Part shown: positions 46,730-54,474 of the stretch, piece by piece
How positions within the stretch are numbered: the first letter of the stretch is position 1
How the letters are laid out: the number at the start of each line of letters is the position of its first letter
Assembly (NCBI RefSeq): GCF_002895485.1
Contig: NZ_AZRK01000024.1
Coordinates: forward strand, 1-64,000
Source of the DNA: Petrotoga sp. 9PWA.NaAc.5.4
GTDB lineage: Bacteria; Thermotogota; Thermotogae; Petrotogales; Petrotogaceae
Length of the DNA: 64,000 nt
Direction: 5' to 3'
Program-made: the position numbers and the translations under genes
The notes under the pieces: generated by a model
What the model was told of the DNA's origin: nothing
The model's input: the letters and a program-made list of their open reading frames with translations, nothing else
Database searches by the model: none

Positions 46730-46761
46730 TATTAAAAATATATAAGGAAGTGAAAATTCAT

Positions 46762-47355
46762 ATGAAAAGTGGTATATTAGTTATGATAGTCGGACCAATG
46801 TATTCAGGAAAAACTTCCGAATTATTATCTTTTATTGAAATATATAGTCTCGGTAAGAAAAAGTTTAAAGCATTTAAGCCAAAAATGGATTTTAGATACG
46901 ATAATAGTCGGATAGTCTCTCATTCTAATATTTCGGTTGCCGCATATAATATTTCTAAGGCTGAAGAGATCTACTCTTATCTTGACAAAGATGAAAAAGC
47001 TGTATTTATAGATGAAGTACAATTCTTTGATGAAGGACTTAGAGATATAGTTTTAAAACTTGTTTTTTCAGGAATAGATGTATATTGTGCTGGATTAGAC
47101 GTAAGTTATAAAAACAACCCATTTCCTGTCACATCTTTACTTATGGCTCATGCGGACACCATAATAAAAAAGAAAGCTGTTTGTCATGAATGTGGCGAAT
47201 ATACAGGAACTCTTTCATATAAAATAGTTGATAACGGGGGAGAAATTGATGTTGGAGGGTTTGAAAAGTATATCGCGGTATGTAAAGATTGTTACGTAAA
47301 ATTAAACAAAGAAAAAGGAAGGGATAAAAATGGAAGTATTGAAAGAAATTATTAA
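46762..47355 (+). CDS. tdk: Thymidine kinase
   Basis: Phosphorylates thymidine (and deoxyuridine) with ATP in the pyrimidine salvage route. The 197-residue type II kinase has the P-loop GPMYSGKTSEL, FIDEVQFFDEG, GLDVSYKNNPFP and the zinc-binding CHECG...CKDCY lasso. The ATG at 46762 has AAGGAAG about 11 nt upstream; it gives the usual family length. It overlaps the nitroreductase by 26 bp, so the two are coupled. Confidence 0.94.
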   Translation: MKSGILVMIVGPMYSGKTSELLSFIEIYSLGKKKFKAFKPKMDFRYDNSRIVSHSNISVAAYNISKAEEIYSYLDKDEKAVFIDEVQFFDEGLRDIVLKLVFSGIDVYCAGLDVSYKNNPFPVTSLLMAHADTIIKKKAVCHECGEYTGTLSYKIVDNGGEIDVGGFEKYIAVCKDCYVKLNKEKGRDKNGSIERNY

Positions 47356-47839
47356 CAGAAGAAGCATTAGGCAGTTTAAAAACAAAGAAGTGTCAAATGA
47401 AGTTATCGAAACTCTCCTTCATGCCGCAATGCAAGCCCCTTCCGCAAATAATGAGCAACCTTGGGAGTTTATTGTAGTTAAAAAAAGAGATCTTCTTGAA
47501 AAAATATCTGAGATCCATCCTTTTGCGAAGATGACCAGTCAAGCTAGTGTTGCCATTATAGTTTGTGGTGACCTTAACAAAGAAATCTCAAAGGGAAGAT
47601 GGGTTCAAGATTGTAGTGCAGCCACTGAAAACTTACTTTTAGAGGTGGTTCATCAAGGATTAGGAGCAGTTTGGGTTGGAGTATATCCACGAAAAGAAAG
47701 AGAAGAAGAAATTCGAAAACTTTTCAATTTACCTGAAAATATTATTCCACTATGTATCGTACCAATTGGCTATCCCAATGAAGAAAAAGACTACGAAAAT
47801 AGATTTAAAAAAGAGAGAATACATTACGATAGATGGTAA
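47330..47839 (+). CDS. Nitroreductase family protein
   Basis: A 169-residue FMN-dependent oxidoreductase. The N-terminal INRRSIRQFKNKEV, APSANNEQPWEF (FMN contact) and GLGAVWVGVYP are typical. Members reduce nitro compounds, quinones or flavins, or act in cofactor chemistry; the substrate is unknown. The ATG has AAGGAAGG upstream within the end of tdk. A strong terminator follows its stop directly. Confidence 0.9.
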   Translation: MEVLKEIINRRSIRQFKNKEVSNEVIETLLHAAMQAPSANNEQPWEFIVVKKRDLLEKISEIHPFAKMTSQASVAIIVCGDLNKEISKGRWVQDCSAATENLLLEVVHQGLGAVWVGVYPRKEREEEIRKLFNLPENIIPLCIVPIGYPNEEKDYENRFKKERIHYDRW

Positions 47840-47840
47840 A

Positions 47841-47866
47841 AAAAGGCCTTAAGAGGCCTTTTTAAA
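47841..47866. terminator. Bidirectional terminator between nitroreductase and aldo/keto reductase genes
   Basis: AAAAGGCCT (47841-47849) pairs with AGGCCTTTT (47854-47862) around a 4-nt loop, with A- and T-rich flanks on both sides. It overlaps the aldo/keto reductase stop and serves both convergent genes. Confidence 0.9.
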
Positions 47867-48686
47867 AATCATCGGGATTTGCTCCGAACCTTTTATTTTG
47901 ATTTAAACTATCAATTATTCTCATTTCTTCTTCAGTTAATTCAAAATCAAATATTTCAGCGTTTTCTTTTATTCTCTCCTTATGTACTGATTTTGGGATT
48001 GTAACTACTTCATGTTGTAGATCCCATCTTAGAACCACTTGAGAAGGCGTTTTGTGATGTTTTTTCGCTATTTCGATTATCTCAGGGATATCGTTCACTC
48101 TACCTCTCATAATCGGACTCCAAGCTTCCATCTGAATTTTGTTCTTCTTACAAAACTCCAGCAAATCTTTTTGCAACAGGTAAGGATGAAATTCAACTTG
48201 ATTGACCATTGGAACAATCTCGCAATTATCAATAATATCTTTAAGATGGTGGATCAAAAAATTACTTACTCCAATTGCTCTAACTCTTCCTTCTTTATAT
48301 ATTTTTTCTAATGCTTTCCAAGTTTCTATATATTTACCTCTTACTGGCCAATGAATTAAATAAAGGTCTAAATAATCAACACCAAGTCTTTTTAAAGAAT
48401 TTTCGAAACTTCTTAGAGTACTTTCATATCCTTGGTTTGTATTCCAAACTTTTGATGTAATAAAAAGTTCTTCTCGAGGTATTCGACTTTCTCTAATTGC
48501 TTTACCAACTTCCTCTTCATTTTCATACATTTCGGCAGTATCTATTAATCTGTATCCGATACTTAATGCATACTTTATTCCCTCTATAAGTTCGTTATCA
48601 TGGGCTTTATAAGTACCATAACCTAACCACGGCATTTTTACTTTGTTATATAATTCGGTTTTATCCATAATATTAGATATTTTCAT
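47862..48686 (-). CDS. Aldo/keto reductase
   Basis: A 274-residue NAD(P)H-dependent TIM-barrel reductase. The tetrad is visible: Asp in LIDTAEMYENE, Tyr in the same motif, Lys in FITSKVWN, and His in YLIHWPV. IPKSVHKERIKEN binds the nucleotide phosphate. The ATG at 48686 has GGAGG 11 nt upstream; translating further upstream would read into the repeat copy at 48716. Likely reduces short aldehydes or 2-keto compounds; the exact substrate is unknown. Confidence 0.92.
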   Translation of the reverse strand: MKISNIMDKTELYNKVKMPWLGYGTYKAHDNELIEGIKYALSIGYRLIDTAEMYENEEEVGKAIRESRIPREELFITSKVWNTNQGYESTLRSFENSLKRLGVDYLDLYLIHWPVRGKYIETWKALEKIYKEGRVRAIGVSNFLIHHLKDIIDNCEIVPMVNQVEFHPYLLQKDLLEFCKKNKIQMEAWSPIMRGRVNDIPEIIEIAKKHHKTPSQVVLRWDLQHEVVTIPKSVHKERIKENAEIFDFELTEEEMRIIDSLNQNKRFGANPDDF

Positions 48687-48715
48687 AGATATATCAACCT
48701 CCTTTATTAAATCAT

Positions 48716-48926
48716 TACTGTCTTTAGAAATTCTAAAATTCATATTTTATCAATAGTTTAGTGTTTAACTCTTTATAAAATACCTCAATAACTATAATCC
48801 TTACTAATTCCTAATTTCTTTATCTTTTTCGGTACCTGTACCGAAGAGTAGGTGAGAGGGCTTCGCCCTGAACCCATTTTAAATTCAAAATTCTATTTTT
48901 AAAAATGCTCCATTTCTAAAGTTTCT
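48716..48926 (-). mobile_element. MITE-like element, copy 8a (upstream of the aldo/keto reductase)
   Basis: About 211 bp in reverse orientation, end TACTGTCTTTAGAAAT 29 nt before the ATG. It has the perfect inner hairpin TTCGGTAC/GTACCGAA and the hairpin AGGGC/GCCCT. Flanking 9-mers TTAAATCAT (48707-48715) and CTAACTCAT (48927-48935) match at 7 of 9 positions. Confidence 0.75.
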
Positions 48927-48935
48927 CTAACTCAT

Positions 48936-49136
48936 TACTGTCTTTAGAAATTCTAAAATCCTTATTATCTGTATATTTTAGCGTTGATTTTTTACAAAAT
49001 ACCTCCCCGCTTCTAATCCTTACTAATTCCTAATTTCTTTACCTTTTTCGGTACCTGTACCGAAATGAAGAGGAGAGGGTTCTGCCTTGGATCCAACTTT
49101 AAATCCAACACGATTATGCATTTCTGAACCAATTTT
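48936..49136 (-). mobile_element. MITE-like element, copy 8b, in tandem with 8a
   Basis: About 200 bp, same orientation as 8a and starting with the same TACTGTCTTTAGAAATTCT. It also has TTCGGTAC/GTACCGAA. The far end is degenerate (ATTTCTGAACCAA). The 9-mer after it, CTAATTCGG, resembles the one between 8a and 8b (6 of 9). Confidence 0.65.
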
Positions 49137-49154
49137 CTAATTCGGTAACAATAT

Positions 49155-49511
49155 TCATTCTTCAATGAAAACTGCCGTTGCGACAGCATAATCTCTTTCG
49201 TGAGCAATAGATATTAAAATTTCTCCTCTACTTTTAAATTTTTCAAAAATGTAACTAATTGAATCTTCGTCTAAGTATGGTTCACCATTTTCTTTGTTAA
49301 GAACCGTGATTTCAGAATATGGTATGAACCTTTTGAAACATTTTATAATAGCTTCTTTGACTGCAAATCGTCCAGCAGCATACTCTTTCTTTCTTTTTTC
49401 GCCTTTGAAACTATCGTAAACTTCTTTTTCTTTTATAGAAAGTATTTTCTTTATATTGTTTTCATTTATTCTTTCCACTTTCACTATATCGACACCTATT
49501 GCTCTAATCAT
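49155..49511 (-). CDS. acpS: Holo-[acyl-carrier-protein] synthase
   Basis: Transfers 4'-phosphopantetheine from CoA to acyl carrier protein. The 118-residue AcpS-type enzyme has IGVDIVKVERI with the metal-binding Asp8, GRFAVKEAIIKCF with the second metal ligand Glu, and SIAHERDYAVATAV at the end. The ATG overlaps the 3' end of the FtsA-like gene by 8 bp, showing coupling. Family-normal length. Confidence 0.94.
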   Translation of the reverse strand: MIRAIGVDIVKVERINENNIKKILSIKEKEVYDSFKGEKRKKEYAAGRFAVKEAIIKCFKRFIPYSEITVLNKENGEPYLDEDSISYIFEKFKSRGEILISIAHERDYAVATAVFIEE

Positions 49512-51576
49512 TTATCAACACCTTCACATCGGCTCCTGGATTAATTTTCTGTAAAAAACTTTCCACTTTTTCACCATTTATATATATTTCATAAGATTTT
49601 ATCTCATTCACATTCAAAGAAAGATGATTGAAAATATCTATCAATTGAAGATCTTTTTGAACTTTTTTTATTGTGTAATTCGCACCGTTCATTATCTCTT
49701 CCTCAATATTAATAACTCTACCATCAAACATAACGTTAAATTCTTCTTTATTAAGCAAAATTTCTTTTCCATTTAAAAATACCTTTGTTTTTTCTATTTC
49801 TATATTCAAAAAATCTTTAAGCTTAGGTAATTCTATAGCTTTTGTTTCTAATGAATCTTCATTTTTTATCTTATAATCTTTCTCCAATATTTCACCATTT
49901 TTAACTATAACTGTACCTACAGAAACTTCGTAAGGAAGGTTATTTATTGTAAAATAAATCTTTTCATTTGAATTTTTGAAAATATCTTCGATTGTTGGAG
50001 AAACTGTTTGAATTATTTCTCCATCTTTAATTTTCTCTTCAAGATCTTCTACTTTTTTGCCGTTTTTGAATACTATCGGATAAGTAATTTTTGGTTCTCC
50101 GTTAAGGTAATATTTTATAGGAGTTATCACTTGTTTTATTGTTAATGAAACTGGTCCCCCATTTTCAGGTTCTTCTATTTCTATTTTATCTCCAGGTTTT
50201 ACAGGAGAATTAAAATCAGCAATATCTCCATTAATCCTAATTTTTGCAGTTCGTCCTTTTTCACCTTTAACTATCATTAATTTCCCATTTAATTCAAAAC
50301 CTATAGCAGGTGACGGAGCTCCAACTAACCTATCCATAGAATACCCTGCCTGTAATAATACTTGTAAAACATTCATGTCTTTTCCCATGAATAGTATATT
50401 GAAGTTTTGATGATTAATTTTTATATTGTTGAAAACACTTCCTTCTTTTTTTAAAGCAACGTTAACTATACCTAAGGGAGTTACATATTCGCTTCCTTCT
50501 AATTTCAAACATTCAAAAACAATTTTTTCTAAATTACTAGCAGTTTTCAATGAAACTCGTGATTTTGGGATCTGTAATTTTTCAGCTATTTTTTCAATAA
50601 ATCCCGGTACTTTTCCCCCTCCGCCAACTACCATAACGGCTGAAGGAGATCTGCCATTAAGATTAATTATTTCTTTGACAATTTTATCTGCTATGTTGTC
50701 TATAGTAGGATTTATTATCTTTAAAACTTCTTCTTTTGATATTTCTTGAGAATTATCAAGAATGTCTTTGTAAGTTATTGTTTCTTTTTCCGAAAGTTCT
50801 CTTTTTATCTTTTCTGCTACTTTAAAATCGACTAATAAACTTTCAGAAATGGCCTCGGTTATTTCGTCACCTGCTAACGGAACCATACCATAACCTATTA
50901 TTACCCCGTTATTTGAGATAGCTATATCACTTGTACCAGCTCCAACATCTACCATTACTATATTCAAGCTTCTTAAATCTTCAGGTACTACTAAACTTGT
51001 TGCAGCTATGGGTTCTAAAGTGATATGAAAAGGCTTTAAGCCAGACCTTTCTAAAACAGACATCATCGCTTCTACTACATTTCTTGGGAGAAAAGCGGCC
51101 AAAACTTTAACCTTTGCTTGGTTACCTTTTTGCCCTTCAAGATGTTTTATCCATTGACCATCAAGACTATAATATAAAACTGAATACCCAACACAATACA
51201 TACTTTCGTAATACTGAATCTTTTCTGTTGCCAGTTTAACAGCTTCAAGTTCCATATTTCTAACAATATCTTCACTTAAAAAACCTTGCGTGGATATATC
51301 AAGTTCATAAGTACCTATTGATGAAATAAGAAACCGTCCGGCTATAGCTATAGCCACTTCAGATAATTTTTCGCCACTTTTTTCTTCGAGCATTTGCTTT
51401 ACTTTATTAACGCTTTTTGCAACTTTACCAACGTCGTGTATTTGACCATCTAACATAGCTCTGTTTTCATGTTCTAATTCATAAAAATCTCTTATTACTA
51501 TCTTTTCATTTTCTTCGTCGTAATCAGCTAAAATACCTACTAATGTTCTTGTACCAATGTCAAGGCCAAAAATCAT
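49504..51576 (-). CDS. FtsA-like actin-fold protein with long C-terminal extension
   Basis: A 690-residue protein. The first 380 residues are an ASKHA/FtsA-PilM-type ATPase: FGLDIGTRTLVGIL (phosphate 1), MVDVGAGTSDIAI (phosphate 2), and VMVVGGGGKVPGF (adenosine), with an SHS2-type insertion (AIAGRFLISSIGTYELD). The remaining 300 residues carry repeated units of the form xFLNGKEI/xxYxINGExV...DGxxI, suggesting tandem beta-rich domains. There is no membrane segment or canonical FtsA amphipathic tail. Long FtsA-like proteins occur in clostridia and Thermotogota; function is unproven. It is coupled to acpS and 16 nt downstream of mutS2. Confidence 0.8.
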   Translation of the reverse strand: MIFGLDIGTRTLVGILADYDEENEKIVIRDFYELEHENRAMLDGQIHDVGKVAKSVNKVKQMLEEKSGEKLSEVAIAIAGRFLISSIGTYELDISTQGFLSEDIVRNMELEAVKLATEKIQYYESMYCVGYSVLYYSLDGQWIKHLEGQKGNQAKVKVLAAFLPRNVVEAMMSVLERSGLKPFHITLEPIAATSLVVPEDLRSLNIVMVDVGAGTSDIAISNNGVIIGYGMVPLAGDEITEAISESLLVDFKVAEKIKRELSEKETITYKDILDNSQEISKEEVLKIINPTIDNIADKIVKEIINLNGRSPSAVMVVGGGGKVPGFIEKIAEKLQIPKSRVSLKTASNLEKIVFECLKLEGSEYVTPLGIVNVALKKEGSVFNNIKINHQNFNILFMGKDMNVLQVLLQAGYSMDRLVGAPSPAIGFELNGKLMIVKGEKGRTAKIRINGDIADFNSPVKPGDKIEIEEPENGGPVSLTIKQVITPIKYYLNGEPKITYPIVFKNGKKVEDLEEKIKDGEIIQTVSPTIEDIFKNSNEKIYFTINNLPYEVSVGTVIVKNGEILEKDYKIKNEDSLETKAIELPKLKDFLNIEIEKTKVFLNGKEILLNKEEFNVMFDGRVINIEEEIMNGANYTIKKVQKDLQLIDIFNHLSLNVNEIKSYEIYINGEKVESFLQKINPGADVKVLIND

Positions 51577-51592
51577 AGGATACTCCTCCCTA

Positions 51593-53821
51593 CTACACTT
51601 CTATAATTGTAGCTCCAGTTCCGCCTTCCTCAGTTCTTGCAATTTTAAAATCTTTTACTAAAGGGAAGTTTCTAAGGTATTCCCAAATACCGATAGCTAA
51701 TTTGCCGGTACCTTTCCCATGAATTATTCTCCCCTCTTTTATTCCTGAAGCAATTAGATCAGAAATGAATTTTTCTATAACGGGAATAGCTTCATTTACG
51801 GTATAACCACGCACGTCTATTTCTGGATAAACTGCCTTTTTTTTACTTATCTTAAAATTAACGTTGTTTTTCGGTTCTTCTATATCCTTTTCTTCACCTA
51901 CTGGTTCTATATCGTTTAACTGATATGTTATTTCAATAGGTGAATTTTTTATTTGAACGGTTGCTTTAGATTCATCTATTTCTTTTATTATTCCTTGCAT
52001 ATTTCCAGGTACTTTAACTTTCATTCCGATTTTCAACTTAACGTTTGATTTTTTAGAAAGACTTTGTTTTTTAAAAAGTGAATCTTCCAACTCTTTAATT
52101 TGATTTGATAAGTTATCTGCGTTTTTTAGATTGTTTTTTAATCTTTCTAAGTCTTTTTCTTTAAGTGCGATTTTAACATCTTCTATAATTCTTTGAATCT
52201 CGTTTTTTATTTCTTTTATTTGTTTTTTTATCATAAAAAATTCTTTATCTAAACTCTCTATTTCTTTTTTTCTCAATTTTTCAAGTTTTTCTCCATATTC
52301 CTTTTTTAATCTGTCCAGTTCTTGTAACTGATTTTTCTGCTTCTCCCGATTCTCTTCATATTCTTTATACAAATATGAAAGTCTTTTTAAAATAATTTCA
52401 TTTTCTGTATGTTCTTTGTTTAAATTTCTTTTTGCATTTTCTATTATTTTTCTCTCTATACCTAATTTTTCTGCTATTTCTATAGCATGCGAAGCTCCTG
52501 GTACTCCTATTATCAACTTATATGTAGGCTTCAATGTTTCTAAATCAAAAGACATAGAGGCCGACGTCAGTCTATCTTCTTCCAAAGAAAAGGCCTTTAT
52601 TTCAGAAAGATGGGAGGTGACAAATAATATAGGTCCTATATCAAGTAAATGTCCCAATATCGCTTTACTCAAAGCAGAACCCTCTATAGGATCCGTCCCC
52701 GTGCCTAATTCATCTATAAGTACCAAAGAATTTGATGTCACATTTTCAACGATATGTTTTATATTAACCAAATGAGCTGAGAAAGTACTCAAATTTTCAG
52801 AAATATTTTGCTGATCACCTATATCAGTATATATCTCATCTATAAAAGGTAAATCTGCTTTTAAAGCCAGTACTGGCAAACAAGCATGTGCCATAAAGAA
52901 AGCAACTCCTATAGATTTTAACGAAACAGTTTTTCCTCCAGTATTCGGGCCAGTTATTATCATTCCATTTTTTTTAAGCTCTACATCTATAGGTACAACT
53001 TTATCTTGGTCAATAAGAGGGTGCCTCAACTCTTTTAAATCAATATTTTTATTGTCTTTTTTGGGTGTTACAAATATTGCATTCTTTTTTTTGGCGTATT
53101 TCGATTTTGCGATATTGACATCTATATATGAAATGACCTCTATATTATTTTTCAATTTTTCAAGATTTTTTTGTATATCAAAGGTTAGATTCGATAAAAT
53201 TTTTATTATTTCAACTTTTTCTTCTGATTCAATATTTATTAGTGCATCATTTAATTCGATAATATTCTCTGGTTCAACGAAAACTGTGGCTCCAGAATCG
53301 GATTTACCAACTGTTATTCCTCTTATAAGATTGCGGTTTTCAGATTTAACAGCAATACAAACTCTATTGTTTCTTTCAATAGGTTGATCTATAGCCAAAT
53401 ATTTATAATATCTATTTTTTATTTTATTAAATTCCGAATTTATCTGATTTTTAGTAGAAGCTATATTTTTTCTTATATTTTTTAGCTCAATTGTTGCATC
53501 ATCTTTTATTTCCCCATTTTCTGCAAAGATTCTAAAAATATTATCGATTAATTCTTTAAGAGGAAAGTATTTAATGATTTTTTCAGTAAGTAAATCGTCT
53601 ATTTCGCTGTAAAATTTATATGCTTCATTAGATTCGTATAAAAACGTTCCAATTTTTCTAAATTCTTTTCCTTCTAAATTTCCTTTATTATCAAGTTTTT
53701 CTATTATATCAATAATGTTAGGTACCGCGGAAATATCTTTCAACTCACCTTTAATAGCCAAATTAAAAAAAACACGAGAAATCATGATTTCTCGGTTTAA
53801 TATTTCATAATCTTTATACAT
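51593..53821 (-). CDS. mutS2: Endonuclease MutS2
   Basis: MutS-family ATPase with a C-terminal Smr nuclease domain; in bacteria it acts on recombination intermediates or collided ribosomes. Walker A is ITGPNTGGKT, Walker B LVLIDELGTGTDP, then a coiled-coil region and the Smr domain (EIDVRGYTVNEAI, IIHGKGTGKL). The first ATG (53821) gives 742 residues. However, the reading frame continues upstream to the OMP stop at 53923 and encodes KDLDLNEIVKEIANNSDTQ, which resembles the conserved MutS2 N terminus. No ATG, GTG or TTG lies in that part; an ATA at 53922 is the first codon. The true start is therefore uncertain. Confidence 0.9.
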   Translation of the reverse strand: MYKDYEILNREIMISRVFFNLAIKGELKDISAVPNIIDIIEKLDNKGNLEGKEFRKIGTFLYESNEAYKFYSEIDDLLTEKIIKYFPLKELIDNIFRIFAENGEIKDDATIELKNIRKNIASTKNQINSEFNKIKNRYYKYLAIDQPIERNNRVCIAVKSENRNLIRGITVGKSDSGATVFVEPENIIELNDALINIESEEKVEIIKILSNLTFDIQKNLEKLKNNIEVISYIDVNIAKSKYAKKKNAIFVTPKKDNKNIDLKELRHPLIDQDKVVPIDVELKKNGMIITGPNTGGKTVSLKSIGVAFFMAHACLPVLALKADLPFIDEIYTDIGDQQNISENLSTFSAHLVNIKHIVENVTSNSLVLIDELGTGTDPIEGSALSKAILGHLLDIGPILFVTSHLSEIKAFSLEEDRLTSASMSFDLETLKPTYKLIIGVPGASHAIEIAEKLGIERKIIENAKRNLNKEHTENEIILKRLSYLYKEYEENREKQKNQLQELDRLKKEYGEKLEKLRKKEIESLDKEFFMIKKQIKEIKNEIQRIIEDVKIALKEKDLERLKNNLKNADNLSNQIKELEDSLFKKQSLSKKSNVKLKIGMKVKVPGNMQGIIKEIDESKATVQIKNSPIEITYQLNDIEPVGEEKDIEEPKNNVNFKISKKKAVYPEIDVRGYTVNEAIPVIEKFISDLIASGIKEGRIIHGKGTGKLAIGIWEYLRNFPLVKDFKIARTEEGGTGATIIEV

Positions 53822-53922
53822 TTCAATTTTGCTTAATAATAAATTTTGCCCATATTGAGTGTCGGAATTATTTGCTATTTCTTTAACGATTTCGTTTAGA
53901 TCTAAGTCTTTGTAAGTTTTAT

Positions 53923-54429
53923 CTAAAATTTATAATTCACCCCTATTGTGATTGGTAAATAATTTACAATAACATCTGTTGGATAGTATCTCGTTTCATA
54001 TCCTACCGTAATGTAAAAATTTTTGTAATTAACTCCAATATTCAGCAATATTTCAGTGTTAAAGGTTTTAAATAAATCTTCGCTATGGACTCCTCCAAAG
54101 GCAGTGACTAAAAATCCCAACTCTTGAATAATTTGAGTATTATATTTCATATTTAAACCTAATGAAATACCCATCGCATCTGGAATAAAATCATAATCAA
54201 CAAGTTTGTAATTATAAAAAATTCCCACATATGGTCCATAAGAAACCTCTTGGCTATCAGAAGTAGGAATAAGAACAGATATCCTTGTTCCTAAGTAATC
54301 GTAACTTCCGTTTTCACTGTTTAAAGTATAAGAATAAGCATTATTAGTAGATAATTCTAAGGCATGAATTCGTAATGGTATAATTAATAAAATAAACAAA
54401 AATAATATAGGAATTTTTACCTTTTTCAT
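53923..54429 (-). CDS. Small outer-membrane beta-barrel protein with signal peptide
   Basis: A 168-residue protein with a clear signal peptide (MKKVKIPILFLFILLIIPLR, cleavage after HA near residue 23). The mature part shows alternating strands with aromatic residues (YGPYVGIFYNYKLVDYDF, FYITVGYETRYYPT) and ends in ...GVNYKF, a terminal Phe typical of outer-membrane barrels recognised by BamA. About eight strands are likely. In Thermotogota this would lie in the toga. The ATG at 54429 has AGGTGGG 8 nt upstream. It lies between dxs and mutS2 on the same strand; role unknown. Confidence 0.7.
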   Translation of the reverse strand: MKKVKIPILFLFILLIIPLRIHALELSTNNAYSYTLNSENGSYDYLGTRISVLIPTSDSQEVSYGPYVGIFYNYKLVDYDFIPDAMGISLGLNMKYNTQIIQELGFLVTAFGGVHSEDLFKTFNTEILLNIGVNYKNFYITVGYETRYYPTDVIVNYLPITIGVNYKF

Positions 54430-54474
54430 TGTATGTCCCACCTTTTTCTGATACAAAAATATAAATTTCTTTTC

